A stretch of 64,000 bases of DNA, taken from assembly GCF_021730395.1 (NCBI RefSeq), contig NC_069362.1:84088001-84152000 (forward strand). The letters are read 5' to 3'. The notes under the pieces were generated by a model, which saw only the letters and a list, made by a program, of their open reading frames with translations, made no database searches and was not told the DNA's origin. Made by a program: the position numbers and the translations under genes. This document shows, piece by piece, positions 45,601-55,784 of the stretch; within the stretch, counting starts at the first letter, position 1, and each line of letters opens with the position of its first letter. Source of the stretch: Mercenaria mercenaria (Eukaryota > Mollusca > Bivalvia > Venerida > Veneridae).

Positions 45601-48355
45601 TAGTTGCCAAAGTCTGGAAATTGAGTCATTGCAACATCAGTTTTGTCCTTACATTTTCTTAGTACAAATAGTTCAAATATACATAAGCTGTTAAAAAAAG
45701 AATTTTCAAATGATACTACATTTGTATAACAAATATATCCTTATACCTTGCGTATTGGAAGCCAGTATTTTTACAACCATCTGTTATAAGTAACGTTCTC
45801 CTATCAAATGTTATCTATATATAGTGGGTACGTATATATAAATGTTGTCATACAATTAAAATCGCAATAAAAATCTATTCTCTTTCGGTGAAATCCTTAA
45901 GTTTGACCTCTGAACTTACTCATTTTAATACATCTAAATAAATAAAGAGACTTGTTCATATACCTTTCAAGTCAAGTAAAGTATTCTTTATTTAGAAATC
46001 GGATGTACAAATATGACAACACAGGCTGTAATGATCTTTTGATACCGAAAGATATTTGGAGTATATATCATGCTTACATGTAAAATACTAAAGATTTATA
46101 AGAAGTGTATATAGGTTAGTTTATTTTTTTTTTCAATTTGACGCCCATATTGGATGCCATTTTGATGATCTTATATTTCCATCGACTCTCACACTTTTGA
46201 TAACATTTTAGTATATTAATTCATTGCTGATTTAGATGGTTGACCCCCTGCCATGTAGACCAGTTATCTACGCTATCATTATAAGTTAGTATTGCATATT
46301 TCCAATGTTATGTGATACTAATGCAAATGTATATTGTTATATATTATAAACAAAAATAGTACGAAAATACATTCTTATTCTTAAAAGTATGTTTCAGGGA
46401 GCTGTTTGAAGGTTTGTGTCCAGACCCACGTGCATTACAAGCCACAGACAGCACGGGCAAAGTAAAAGGTGTAATAGTGACAGTGAGGGGAAGCTCAGTG
46501 TTTACAGATACATCTGGCCAGTCTTTCGATTTTGTTTCGAGATATTTTGCACCTTGGAATGGAATACCGGAAGACCCAGTTACAGGTTAATCTTAGAGCC
46601 AGACACTTAGATAAGCACGTGTCGTCACGTTAACAAGGTCCATCTCCAGAAACAATGCTTTTATTTATTGAGAAACGACGTTAAGTTAATTGCTCAAAAT
46701 TACTTAAATCGTTCTGTATATACATATGCATCAAATACGCATTAACATTCGAAATGTTGATGGTATAGACTCGTTTATGTTATAATGAAGGGCCTGGCAC
46801 TTGATGTAGGTCGAAAGCTATTTAAAGAACGATTTTATATCGTATTGTTGTTCCGTCTGTGAGTCAACTCTGAATTTAGTTAATTCAATGATGAATTTAA
46901 TGATTTTATATATTCGAGTAAGGGGTAGGGGGACAATGAGATATGTTTTCATATAATATAACAATTATATACCGAGATGAAATTATTATTAATGATAAAT
47001 AATGTTTTAATAATTGTCTTTTTATCATATTTAGTCTTTGGATGGTAAGTAAGCAAGATAGTTAATCTTGTTTCAATCATAAAAAACGAGGTCGCTGTAG
47101 CGATAGGTAAAATATGAATTAGTGACATTATTATACATATATCCTATGGAATATGTTTGACTATTTAAAACGTTAGAATGTTAACTTTGATTATAGGCTC
47201 AGCGCATACAGTTTTAGCTGACTTTTGGAGAAAGCAGATGGATAAAAGTGAGTTTTATGGTAAGTAAAGGAAACGCTAATATCGCTATACAAGTGGTCTG
47301 TAGATGCAACCATTTGAAACGTTGCCCAATGAGTTGTTTTTGCATAAGAATAATTTAATAAACATTCCTCATCTAGGGAACGATATGAATATAAGAATTT
47401 ATATCATAGAGTTGCATTTACAACTATATATGTAAACGAAATTCATTATCATAACCTCCCTTTGTCTACATTGACAGATGGGAAATAGATTAATTCCAAA
47501 GCTACACGCCCTTTTAAAACTTGCATTTTGGTTCATACTGATGAAATATCAACGGAAATGTAAAACTAGACATTGTATTGAAATCGAAAGAAATTCTCGG
47601 CTGTTCAAATACTTTCATATTAAAGGGGGTAATTAAATGTTGTTTTTTTTTTTTATAAAACATGCATTTCTAGTTATGTATAACTATATGTAATTGGTCA
47701 TTTTCCTTTAAACAAATCTGTAACAGAATATACAACAGTGAAAAAAGATCATAAAATGATGCTTAAATGCGATTTACCTCCATTAAAAAATAAAAGGTAA
47801 GGATAGATTTACCGGTAACACAGAGCATCCCAAACTGCCAGAAAGCCACACAACCTAATAATAATAATAAACGTTGTGAATGTTTACCGACAGTGCAATG
47901 TCAAAAGGCATTTTGATATGCTGGTAATAGTAGCACAAGCGTAATTTGGTTTTAATTACCAAATACCATATATTGTTCAGTTTTCCAGAAAGCTTTATAC
48001 AATATATACAACGTAGATACTTTATAGACATTATGACAAAAAAATCCTCTACCTCATGCCCATCAACAGTGAACAACTCTTACAATGAACATTGCCTCTG
48101 TCGATATACCTTTATTTTCAAAGGTATATGATTAAGACATGTTGAAGCAGGTATAATATCCGGCTCTTGTAAAACTTGCTCTAATTTTTTACAATCACAT
48201 TGATACAGTAGCTTCATTTATATTTTCTTCTTTATAATTTCATAGCCAGACAATGTTCAAAGAGGGGTGGTGATGTAAAGATAAAGATCATGTGTGATCG
48301 AGTGGAATTGACGGGCAAGGCAAAAGTTGTTCTTCGAGGTACCTTTAACATGTGA
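33963..48355 (+). CDS. PBLD: PhzF-family protein, PBLD (MAWBP) orthologue, 8 exons
   Basis: Exons 33963-34067, 37590-37689, 39058-39156, 40368-40507, 45173-45261, 46398-46585, 47197-47259 and 48246-48355 join with consistent phases and GT/AG borders into 297 codons; human PBLD is 288. The start [16 protein letters not shown] is in good ATG context (ATCATGGCG). PhzF landmarks are in order: FSGNPAA (21-27), NLSETAYI with the acidic residue expected in the active site (Glu53), [20 protein letters not shown] (75-94), [20 protein letters not shown] (225-244), ending VVLRGTF. PhzF proteins are two-domain isomerases with a diaminopimelate-epimerase fold and an acid catalyst. The metazoan member's substrate is not established, and vertebrate PBLD is linked to MAPK/TGF-beta signalling. 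It is cytosolic by lack of a signal peptide. The introns carry at least six transposon insertions, none hitting an exon. Confidence 0.95.
34305..34500 (+). mobile_element. tRNA-like SINE in PBLD intron 1
   Basis: At 34315-34386 there is a near-cloverleaf: A box TAGCCTAGTGGTAGGG, anticodon arm TCCGC-TTCGAAT-GTGGG, T arm TTGGG-TTCGATT-CCCGG. The acceptor pairs only in part and there is extra body downstream (…TGGCGCTTACCTGGC…), so a SINE is likelier than a true tRNA-Ser(CGA) gene. Confidence 0.55.
34799..36292 (-). mobile_element. Helentron-like element, family R, in PBLD intron 1
   Basis: Read on the minus strand it ends GCTGTCTTACGGACAGC then TCTTGTT, a perfect 6-bp stem followed by the same end as families P and S. 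The core has five tandem units of about 175 bp (35330-36235) with ACCTTGGTGACCTTGACCTT, GCCCAGCCCCTGCACATACT and GAAGTTACAGTAAGATATAA. A CGCCGACGCCGACGCC tract and a run of C lie at the 5' end (36251-36304). Confidence 0.68.
36293..36304. repeat. Poly-C tract
   Basis: Twelve C in a row followed by TCCCCC, at the 5' edge of the element at 34799-36292. Confidence 0.9.
36657..36692. repeat. 36-bp poly-C tract
   Basis: A homopolymer of 36 C within PBLD intron 1. The true length may differ because such runs are hard to sequence. The proline-rich frames crossing it are artefacts. Confidence 0.9.
37590..37689 (+). CDS. PBLD: PBLD exon 2
   Basis: 100 nt between TTTTGCAG and GTATGT. It starts [20 protein letters not shown], includes the expected active-site Glu (residue 53), and ends in phase 1 after FAT. 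Confidence 0.93.
37731..38936 (+). mobile_element. Helentron-like element, family S, copy 1 (PBLD intron 2)
   Basis: The 5' end is AGCTCACCTGTCACGAAGTG, itself a palindrome with …CACTTCGTGACAGG-type pairing to AAGGTGAGCT. The 3' end has the subterminal ACTCAGGTGAGTGA and then a hairpin (GTGTCATCATGACC) and CTCTTGTT. The core has about five units of roughly 165 bp with AAATCTTCTTGT, TTTGATATTTGGTATG, CAAATTATCCCCC and GGCCCCGCCCTGG. A GTCCGTCGTCCG tract follows the 5' end. Copy 2 of the same terminal design is at 53562-55250. Confidence 0.72.
39058..39156 (+). CDS. PBLD: PBLD exon 3
   Basis: 99 nt between CATCTAG and GTAAGT. It encodes [20 protein letters not shown] and [12 protein letters not shown]. 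The CGHAT loop is the conserved PhzF substrate-pocket motif. Confidence 0.93.
39599..40019 (+). mobile_element. Helentron-like element, family P, copy 2 (PBLD intron 3)
   Basis: Same start (TATACGCCCTAAGGGACGTG), GTCCGTCCGTTTGTCCGT tract, about two core units with GGTCAAGGTCACACTTAGGG, and the same end ATATTGCTCCGCATTGCGG then TGCTCTTGTT as at 27188-27732. Confidence 0.75.
40368..40507 (+). CDS. PBLD: PBLD exon 4
   Basis: 140 nt between TTTTTCAG and GTACTG, phase 0 end. It encodes [20 protein letters not shown] and [12 protein letters not shown], the edge strands closing domain 1. Confidence 0.93.
41645..43552. mobile_element. TTAA-flanked 1.9-kb non-autonomous DNA transposon (PBLD intron 4)
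   Basis: TTAA (41641-41644) is followed by GGGGACGCATA. At the other end TATGCGTCCCC is followed by TTAA (43553-43556). TTAA targets with short inverted repeats fit piggyBac or Kolobok. The interior has no transposase-like frame. Superfamily assignment between the two is not possible by eye. Confidence 0.65.
43722..43870 (+). mobile_element. 5' fragment of a Helentron-like element
   Basis: TTTTATGCCCCGTTTGTTCG followed by GAAAACAAAACGGG (a palindromic 5' end), ATGACGATATCCG and GTCTGTCCGTCCG. This is the start architecture of families P and S, but the tandem core and 3' hairpin are missing. Confidence 0.5.
44514..44567. repeat. Hairpin related to the 235-bp palindromes
   Basis: AGTGCAGACCATGATCAG and CTGATCTTGGTCTGCACT pair around CTGCATGGATGTGCAG. 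The layout matches the inner hairpin of the palindromes at 25860 and 55785 (GACTGCGCGGATGCGCAGGC). It lies in PBLD intron 4. Confidence 0.7.
45173..45261 (+). CDS. PBLD: PBLD exon 5
   Basis: 89 nt between TTGCATTGCAG and GTGACC. It encodes [20 protein letters not shown] and LRLEDNFS, phase 2 end. Confidence 0.9.
46398..46585 (+). CDS. PBLD: PBLD exon 6
   Basis: 188 nt between GTTTCAG and GTTAAT. It encodes [18 protein letters not shown], then [12 protein letters not shown] and [16 protein letters not shown], the signature loop of the second domain. The donor GTTAAT is weak but the frame and the next exon fit exactly. Confidence 0.92.
47197..47259 (+). CDS. PBLD: PBLD exon 7
   Basis: 63 nt between ATTATAG and GTAAGT. 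It completes [20 protein letters not shown], too short for a long open frame. It follows EDPVT in the PhzF signature. Confidence 0.92.
48246..48355 (+). CDS. PBLD: PBLD exon 8 (last)
   Basis: 110 nt after TTTCATAG. It encodes [16 protein letters not shown], then [20 protein letters not shown] and TGA at 48353-48355. C-QRGG-type and V-GG-A-VVL-G blocks are the usual PhzF C-terminus. Confidence 0.93.
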
Positions 48356-49690
48356 TATATCAAACTGTCGACGTGGAAAAGTTATGGTTTAATGATACAG
48401 AAGACAGCATTAGGACCAAAGTGAAGTCTGAAAATATGTACTATAATATCTGTCGATATACATTGCACCAAAACTCTGCTTAAGACGGATAGACATTGCT
48501 ATGATTAACTATACAATGAAATTGTTGAATGCATTGCTAATCTTGTACATGTACAACGGCTGATTTCCATTGAACTAAACTCATTTCAATGTTAAGATCT
48601 GCATGGTACTTCTATAGTTATGTTCTAAATTAGTAAACTGGTCAAATGTCTCTCCTATTTGTTTGTTACGAAATACTAGTACCAGAAATGTTTCGTTCGG
48701 ACTAAAGAGGTTAAAACTGCGAGCTGTCCATACATTCTTTCAAGAAAATGTGGTTCTCATATACTCGTATTTCAAGTCGAGATGAAGGGGAGATGTGTGC
48801 AGGAATCGTTCCGGACAGTTTGGTTTCCGAACAATACCAAGAAATATCTTCGGCCGGCAGCGGTCAAAATTCATAGGGTGATTTTCTTCTATCAAAAGTG
48901 GGCGTATGTGTGACAGCCCTTGCCGATTCTGAAACCAAAAAATAATGGCATCTGTTCGGACTTAAGTTTCAGTTTTCATTTCATATTTGAAATGGCGTTG
49001 AAAGTTACCGCAACCTTTAGAAGAAAGAATGGTTTCTTATCCATATCATTTTATAATAATGTAATGAAAATTTCAGAAAATATATAAAAATTTCAACACC
49101 GGCTGCACGGAATTCCAACATAGGTGGTATACAGTTGGCAAAAGAAGAAAATATGCTAGTGTATTGTATGGTTTACTCCATAGAACAAAAGAAAGCAATC
49201 TACAAAATATAAATCGACAAGTTTTAAAATTTTCCTATCAATTATTCTTCTGTAAAATGTCCCTATACTGATGCTTCTTTTATCTCAATGTATATTAGAA
49301 TGTCTGTCACTCACTTGAACCTATAATAGCCCACCCAGCTATCGTTGAGATTTTAAAGATAGTATAAAAACAATATAATTGAAACATTTGCATCACTCGT
49401 CTAAAATTAAAAAATATTTTTAAGAAACCCTGCAGGGACCCAGTTTCCAAAATAACTCTTGTGGTGGACATGATATTTCAAATTACAGTAAATTCAATCT
49501 AAAATAGGTACACATTTCATCAAATAATGACAAAATAATTGTCCCCTTTTTGGGCCTCATAAAATATCAAAAATGGATTTTTGAGCCTTGTATCTACCCT
49601 GACAATAACAAACGTTTTGGGACATTATATCATATTGTACTAAGCAATGCCTACAGATTTGTTAAGCAGTTCGCCAACTGTTTGTGGCAA
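48356..49690. other. Region downstream of PBLD
   Basis: It contains the PBLD 3' UTR, but no canonical AATAAA is obvious in the first 600 bp. No other gene or repeat recognised. Confidence 0.4.
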
Positions 49691-49887
49691 CTTATAATGC
49701 CCAATCACACCAAACTAGTTCTTAAAACGTCCCAACCCGTCCTAAGAAATAAAACGGGCTGCGATCTGGCTAGAACGTTTGTACTTTGGCCGAATAATAT
49801 CCGTAATGCGTTCGGAGTTAGTTCATAAACAGTTCTTGAGACGTCCGTCGCATCTTTATCCCGTCAGAAGTCCGTTTATAAATAGTT

Positions 49888-51899
49888 ATACCCCTATCAC
49901 ACCAAGCTCGTTTTCAATACGTTTTAAAAAATGCAGCCGAACGGGCTCAAACTGTGTGCCAACTGAACAGACGTAGTAGTGACGTTCTACTGTCTGTCTA
50001 AGAACTTTATGGACTGGCTCGGACGGGTTTGAACGGGAACAGTGCTCTAGAACTTTGAGCCTTCTCAAAATTTTCTGCCGATCATCCCGTCCTGCAGTTA
50101 AACGGACTGACGGGATGGACGTACAAAGAATTGGAATGCCGTACTATAGAGACGTGGTATGACGTAATGCGATCGGGTGTCAATTTCAGTACGTGTGCAC
50201 ACAGATCGGATCCATTTGTATAGCTCGTTCAACCCATTCACAGACAGACTAAACCCGATCGCATTACATCCTTAGTGCGTCGTTTATTCCGTCTGAATAC
50301 GATCAAAATAAAATACTAAGTTTGCAATACGTTTCATATCGGTTCTAAGAGTTTGCAGTAGGTTCTCGGTACGCTCCACTCGTTTTTAGTACGTTTATTA
50401 AATGATAAAAAGTGTTTATGTAAGAAAAGTTTAGGTGGGTCATGGATTTCACGAATGCGCATTTCCCGTGCGCTCGCCGAATTTCAGTCTCGTTTAAAAA
50501 CGTCTTGAGCGAATGTGTTTTATTTTCCTTTCGTTAATTAATAATTGATGTTATGTACGAATGAATTCTGCCATAAACCCTACAAAAATACCATTTATTA
50601 AAATAATACTGGTGCATTTCGGTTATGGAAATTTCTGTGCGCTCGCCGAATTTCAATCTCGTATAAAATTGTTTTGCGCGAACGTATTTTATTTTCCTTT
50701 CGTAAATTAATTATTTATGTTATATACGAATGAATTCTGTCATAAACCCTACAAAATACAATTTATTTAAAAATGCGGGTGCATTTCAGTTATGGAAATT
50801 TCCCTAGCGCTCGCCGAATTTCAATCTGATATAAAACCGTTTTGCGCGAACGTATTTTATTTTCCTTTCTTAAGTTAATTATTATGTTATTTATGATTGA
50901 ATTCTGTCAAAAACCCTTCAAAAATACCATTAATTAAAAACATACAGGTTATTCCGATTATGGAAAGTGTATTCCGGTTTTTAGGTGGATTCCGGTTAAA
51001 TGTTTGACCGCATTTATTACGTTCGTTCGCAGTTCCTACAACGTCGATCCAATCCCGTCTACAGTAAAATTACACAAGGTAGAGTGTAAATACAGGCCGT
51101 TGCCGTACAGGTTCAACATTTGGGCACAAGGTTTAGCCAGAAGATGTCTTTGCTTTTTTCTTCTTTGATTTCTGACTCTGTCCTCCTTCAGCTTCGGACT
51201 TTGAGACAGAGTCGTCAGAATGTGCAGGGGACGAACTGCGACGTTCATCCTCTCGACTTTTTCGTTCAGGGGCTGGCTCAGGAGGCTCTGTATCGGCTTC
51301 TGTTGTGCAGGAGCTATGAGACGTTCGGTCTTTTACTGCTTTAACATCCCGTCTCTGTTTGGCTCAACTTTTCTTTGGCGGCATATTGATACTTGCCAAT
51401 TGCTGTGGATTTTTGTTTGTTAATCTTGAGAGGTTGAAGAGACAAACGAAAATGAGAACTGGACGAAATTGGTGGCTTTCTATAGCCGTCGGACCAGAAC
51501 GTGACCGCAAGTTACGTTCTGAATGTACTAGAGACGAAATGAACGAGTTAAACTATCTGTGAAATTACAAACTAGTTAGATCGTATTTCGGCGTACTCGG
51601 AACGAAGTAGGACTAGTGACGAACTGTTTTAATCTGACTACAGACGGGCTTGGACTGCTTACAAACGGTGTCCACATGAGGTAAACGGGCAATTTTTCCC
51701 AAACTGAACTTACTATAAACGGACTTCAGACGGGATAAAGACGCGATGGACGAATCGAGAACTGTTCATGAACTAATTACGATCGCATTACTGATATTAA
51801 CCGGTCAAAATACAAAAGTTCTAGCCAGAACGCGGCCCGTTTTAAGTTTTTTAGGACGGGTTGGGACGTTTTGAGAACTAGTTTGGTGTGATAGGGGCC
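49888..51899 (-). mobile_element. Inner copy of the same transposon family, opposite orientation
   Basis: The left end is CCCCTATCACACCAAGCTCG and the reverse complement of the right end is CCCCTATCACACCAAACTAG, so about 30 bp of terminal inverted repeat is visible (CCCCTATCACACCAARCT then GTTYTCAAWACG). The copy lies inverted relative to the outer one, creating a palindrome of more than 1 kb per arm. It is itself interrupted at 50400-51012. On the minus strand from 51384 a Lys/Ser/Glu-rich frame starts MPPKKS, also found in the outer copy at 52213. Confidence 0.7.
50400..51012. mobile_element. Secondary insertion with three ~165-bp tandem units
   Basis: TTTATT flanks the insert on both sides (50394-50399 and 51013-51018). 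The outer transposon copy at about 52575 reads straight through without it. Inside, GCTCGCCGAATTTCAATCT, TATTTTATTTTCCTTTCGT and GAATTCTGTCATAAACCCT recur three times. No inverted repeats or frame seen. Confidence 0.65.
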
Positions 51900-53089
51900 T
51901 AAGTTCTGTTTGGGAAAAAAATGCCCTTCACCTCGTGTCGACACCGTTTGTAAACAGTCCAATCCCGTCTGTAGTAACTATTCCTACGTCGAAACACGTT
52001 CTAACTAGTTTGTAACTCGACCAACTCGTTCACAGACAGTTTAACTCGTTCTGATTACGTCCTCATCTTGTCCCTAGTACGTTCAGAACGTCAATTGCGA
52101 TCACGTTCTGGTCCGACCGCTATTAAACCCATCTTCGTCCAGTTCTCACTCTCGTTTGTCTCTTCAACCTCTTAAGATAAACAAAAAACCACAGCAATTG
52201 ACAAGTATCAATATGCCTCCAAAGAAAAGTGGAGCCAAACAGAGATGAGGTGTTTGAGCAGTAAAGGACCCAACGTTTCATAGCTCCTGAACAACTGAAG
52301 CCGATACAAAGCCTCCTGAGTCAACCCTTGAATGTAGAAGTCGAGAGGATGAGCGTCGTAATTTGTCCCCTGCACCTTCTGACGACTCTATATCAAAGTC
52401 CGAGGATGAAGGAGGATAGAAACCAAAGAAGAAAAAAAAACCAAAAGACAGACACTCTTCTTATGGCTAAACCTTGTACCCAAATGTTGAACCTGTACAG
52501 CAACGGCCTCTATTTATACACTACCTTGTGTAATTGTACTGCAGACGGGGTCGATGTTGTAGGAACTGCGAACAAACGTAATAAACGTACTCTAAAACGA
52601 GCGGAGCGTACTGAGAACCTACTGCAAACTCTTAAAACTGTTTAGAAACGTATTGCAAACTTAGTATTTTATTTTGATCGTATTCAGACGGAATAACGAC
52701 GCACTAAGGATGTAATGCGGTCGAGTTAAGTCTGTCTGTGAACGTGTTGAACGAGCTACAAACGGATCCGGCCGGTCGGTGTGCACAAGTACTGAAATTG
52801 ACGCCCGATCGCAAATTACGTCATACAACGTCTCTAGTACGATCGAAGTACGGCAGTTCAGTTCTTAGTACGTTCTCAGTCCGTCAAACTGCAGGACGGG
52901 ATGATCGGCAGAAAATGTTGAGCACGCTCAAAGTTCTGGAGCATCATTTCCGTTCAAATCCATTCGAGCCAGTCCATAAAGTTCTTAGACAGACAGTAGA
53001 ACGTCGCTATTACGTCTGTTCCGTTCGCACACAGTCTGACCCCGTTCGGCTACATTTTAGAACGTATTGAAAACTAGTGTGATGTATTA

Positions 53090-53560
53090 TGTCATGATTG
53101 GATAACGCTACTGTTTAAAGCCATCGCACTTTATGGCATAATTATCTATAATCAGGGTATTATCCTCGTTGTTTTTCGGCGTCATCTGGTTAAAGGTCAA
53201 AGTCACTGCATGCTTTACGTATAAGTCCTCAGTTACCATCATGCGAGAATGGCAGTTCTTGGTCTTTTATTTGTATGACAATTAAGTTAGTCAGTACTGG
53301 ATAATTTATAAGTATGATATCAAAGACAGCTATACTTTCTACACACTTATCATAAGTTATGGGTCCGGCAGCCTATTCTAATAAACCAGGCGAGCACCTT
53401 GCCTTAAAATCATATTACGACGTTTAAATAATGCCACCAAATACCAATATAGCGGTAAATAACGCTTTCAGTCGTAGGCTAGTGCTGAGTTTTAACCCTA
53501 GTCAGGTTTGCTTCAACAGATACACCTGGAATATAGTGAACACTCGAAAAAGTGGGTTTT
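53090..53560. other. Short unassigned stretch
   Basis: No feature recognised between the nested transposons and the next element. Confidence 0.4.
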
Positions 53561-53561
53561 T

Positions 53562-53612
53562 AGCTCACCTGAGCAATGCTCAGGTGAGTTTTTCTGATCG
53601 CTCAATGTCCGG

Positions 53613-53647
<35 letters not shown>

Positions 53648-55250
53648 GTCTGTCAACATTTGGCTTGTGTATGCAATAGAGGCTGTATTTTTCAACTGAT
53701 CTTCATGATATTTGGTCAGAATGATAACCTTGATAAAATCTAGGCCGAGTTCTAAAATGGGTCATCTTGGGTCAAAAACTAGGTCACTAGGTCAAATCAA
53801 AGAAAAACCTTGTGTATGCGATAGAGGCTGTATTTTTCAATTGATCTTCATGAATATTGGTCAGAATGATTGCCTTGATGAAATCTAGGCCGAGTTCGAA
53901 AATGGGTCATCTCGAATCAAAAACTAGGTCACTAGGTCAAATCAAAGAAAAATCTTGTGTATGCGATAGAGGCTGTATTTTTCAGTTATTCTTCATGAAT
54001 TTTGGTCAGATTGATAACCTTGATAAAATCTAGGCTGAGTTCAAAAATGGGTCATCTCGGGTCAAAAACTAGGTCAAATCAAAGAAAAACCTTGTGTATG
54101 CGATAGTGGCTGTACTTTTCAATTGATCTTCATGAATATTGGTCAGAATGATTGCCTTGATGAAATCTAGGCAGAGTTCGAAAATAAGTCATCTGGGGTC
54201 AAAAACAAGGTCACTAGGTCAAATCAAAGAAAAACCTTGTGTATGCGATAGAGGCGGTATTTTTCAATTGATCTTCATGAATTTAGGTCAGAATGATAAC
54301 CTTGGTAATATCTAGGCCGAGTTCAAAAATGGGTCATCTGGGGTCAAAAACTAGGTCACTAGATCAAATCAAGGAAAAACCTTGTGAATGCAATAGAGGC
54401 TGTATTTTTCAATTGATCTTCATGAATTTTGGTCAGAATGATAACCTTGATGAAATTTAAACCAAGTTCGAAAATGGGTCATCTGGGGTCAAAAACTAGG
54501 TCACTAGGTCAAATCAAAGAAAACCTTGTGTATGGAATTGAGGCTGTATTTTTCAACTGATCTTCATGAAATTTAGCCAGAATGATAACCTTGATAAAAT
54601 CTAGGCCGAGTTCGAAAATGGGTCATCTGGGGTCAAAAACTAGGTCACTAGGTCAAATCAAAGAAAAACATTGTGTGTACAATAGAGGATGTATTTTTCA
54701 ATTGATCTTCATGAAATTTGGTCAGAGTGATTGCCTTTGTGAAATCTAGGTTGAATTTGAATATGGGTTATCTGAGGTCAAAAACTAGGTCACTAGGTCA
54801 AATTAAAGAAAAATCTTGTGTATGTGATAGAGACTGTTTTTTTTTCAATTGATTTTTATGAAATCTGGTCAGGATGATTGCCTTAATGAAATCTAGGTCG
54901 AATTTGAATATGGGTCATCTGAGGTCAAGAACTAGGTCACTTGATCAAATCAAAGAAAAAACTTGTGTATGTGATAGAGGCTGTATTTTTCAGTTGATCT
55001 TTGAATTTTGGTCAGAATGATTGCCTGGATAAAATCTAGGTCGAGTTTGAACATGGGTCATCTAGGGTCAAAAACTAGGTCATATCTAAGAAAATGCTTG
55101 TTTTATCGCAAGAGACCAATTTTTTGGTCCAATCTTAATGAAAATTGGTCAGAATATTTGTTTCCATGAAATCACAAGGTCAAACATGTTTTACACTGTT
55201 ATTGTGTGTTTCTTAGGTGAGCGACCTAGGGCCATCTTGGCCCTCTTGTT
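53562..55250 (+). mobile_element. Helentron-like element, family S, copy 2
   Basis: It starts AGCTCACCTGAGCAATGCTC, a palindrome running into AGGTGAGTT, then a GTCTGTCTGTCTG tract. The core has about ten units of roughly 145 bp with CTTGTGTATGCGATAGAGGC, TTCAATTGATCTTCATGAA, GGTCAGAATGATAACC and AACTAGGTCACTAGGTCAAA. The right end has TTAGGTGAGCGACC (inverted match to the start), the hairpin GGGCCATCTTGGCCC and TCTTGTT. Cores of copies 1 and 2 are unrelated, while the ends match. Confidence 0.78.
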
Positions 55251-55254
55251 TTTT

Positions 55255-55780
55255 TACTGACAGACAATTACCACCTATATCACTATAAGGATAACGACCA
55301 TACAAGTGAATCTGATTTTTCCTAAATATTTATCTACAATACTCGCAAAAATTGGGAAAACAATTTTATATTGAACGTGCAAACATTATTGCTTGAAATA
55401 TAACCTAATGAGATAAAACCAAATTATCCTGGTTCATCTATATTCCTACTTTACAACTGGAATACAAAATGAAAAATCAAATCTTGGGTTAAACACAAAT
55501 TAAGTTTTACATTTAACTGAACTCACTTAGGTGTTCTGGACTTTCCTCAACATGGCAGTATGTGTATTAATTAGCAAAAAGTACTAAATGAAACAACAAA
55601 ACCACGTTATAAAATACAATTCAGATACACGGAATGTGCATTAAATTTCCTCAGAAGAGCCATTAAGAAATCGATTACAATGCTGGTACATGCAATGTCG
55701 TTTTCTAATTCTTCGATCATGTCTTGTTTTGAACGTAATATTACCTGCAATGGTAAAAGTTAACGGCTGAAACGAAACAC
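55255..55780. other. Intergenic stretch, no feature recognised
   Basis: AT-rich DNA without coding frame or repeat. Confidence 0.4.
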
Positions 55781-55784
55781 ATTT

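Larger units (their letters stand above)
49701..53086 (+). mobile_element. TIR transposon (outer copy) interrupted by a related copy
   Basis: 49701-49887 and 51900-53086 together correspond, end to end, to the reverse complement of the element at 49888-51899. The outer copy begins GCCCAATCACACCAAACTAG and ends GAAAACTAGTGTGAT. The split falls at a TTA/TAA-rich site. The element is about 1.37 kb without the insert. Many short sub-repeats (CCCGTC, GTACGTTC, ACGGG) fill the interior. Terminal GGCCCCTATCACACC and a TWA-like target suggest PIF/Harbinger, as inference only. Confidence 0.7.

Noticed and set aside
53513-53695. Small frames with QTDRQTDRQTD-type repeats
   Set aside because: Translation of the GTCTGTCTGTCTG tract at the start of the family S element.
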